Positions 13,725 through 13,765 of a DNA stretch of 13,765 nucleotides are shown in pieces. This DNA is from Oscillospiraceae bacterium (GTDB taxonomy: Bacteria; Bacillota; Clostridia; Oscillospirales; Oscillospiraceae). The stretch's first letter is position 1, and each line of letters opens with the position of its first letter. The DNA lies in contig JAQWCP010000017.1 of the NCBI GenBank assembly GCA_028705905.1, forward strand, positions 1-13,765, in the 5' to 3' direction. The notes under the pieces were generated by a model. It made no database searches, had not been told where the DNA came from, and worked only from the letters and a program-made list of their open reading frames with translations. Made by a program: the position numbers and the translations under genes.

Positions 13725-13754
13725 ATTATAGCACCAAAACACAAATGTCTGCAA
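13725..13754 (-). promoter_or_regulatory. Extended -10 promoter of the glg operon
   Basis: The minus strand shows TATAAT (13730-13725), a perfect -10, preceded by TGC, an extended -10 element. A weak -35, TTGCAG (13754-13749, three of six consensus bases), is 18 nt upstream. The predicted start near 13718 gives a leader of about 45 nt before glgB. The promoter lies within the open frame upstream of the chosen glgB start and so excludes the longer ORF. Sequence farther upstream is outside the window. Confidence 0.75.
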
Positions 13755-13765
13755 TGATTGGAAGA

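Noticed and set aside
13673..13744. 24-residue N-terminal extension of glgB
   Set aside because: The extension overlaps the -10 promoter and predicted start site, lacks an SD, and the ATG at 13672 has a good one.
1..13765. Novel defence, mobile or CRISPR system
   Set aside because: I found no repeat-spacer array, transposase, integrase, attachment site, toxin-like or nuclease gene. All coding space is filled by glg, SDR and liv genes.

Overview
The window reads as a housekeeping segment of a Bacillota (Firmicutes) chromosome, most likely a Clostridia-class, Oscillospiraceae-like anaerobe. This is inferred from four things: the glgB-glgC-glgD-glgA-glgP order and the separate GlgD subunit typical of low-GC Gram-positives; strong purine-rich Shine-Dalgarno sites; a lipoprotein-type substrate-binding protein, as expected without an outer membrane; and an SDR resembling the YmfI group. 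No genus can be named from the sequence alone. Every supported gene lies on the minus strand, so transcription runs from high to low coordinates.

Right part (about 13760 to 4669): a six-gene glycogen operon. An extended -10 promoter at about 13725-13754 precedes glgB (branching enzyme), glgC (ADP-glucose pyrophosphorylase), glgD (non-canonical pyrophosphorylase-like subunit), glgA (glycogen synthase), glgP (glycogen phosphorylase) and an SDR oxidoreductase. glgC/glgD and glgP/SDR overlap as ATGA, glgD and glgA are separated by 24 nt or less, and glgA and glgP by 32 nt, so the genes are tightly coupled. GlgC/GlgD make ADP-glucose, GlgA elongates, GlgB branches and GlgP recovers glucose-1-phosphate. 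The SDR looks more like the elongation factor P 5-aminopentanone reductase group than a glycogen enzyme.

Left part (about 4592 to 1): a branched-chain amino acid (Liv/HAAT) ABC transporter operon, livK-livH-livM-livG-livF, with livF cut by the window edge. It has its own near-perfect sigma-A promoter (TTGACA, 17 nt, TATAAT). A 9-bp inverted repeat overlaps that promoter. A 327-nt gap between livK and livH holds a series of hairpins, one a good intrinsic terminator, and probably keeps the binding protein in excess over the membrane and ATPase subunits.

I see no mobile element, CRISPR array, RNA gene, toxin/defence locus or wholly new system. The most unusual point is the 3' end of glgB. Two slippery A-runs (A AAA AAG, A AAA AAC) lie in frame there, and the -1 frame stays open across the whole glgB-glgC gap to end in an ATGA overlap with glgC. 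This suggests either a frameshifted or mis-called glgB tail, or a slippage event.
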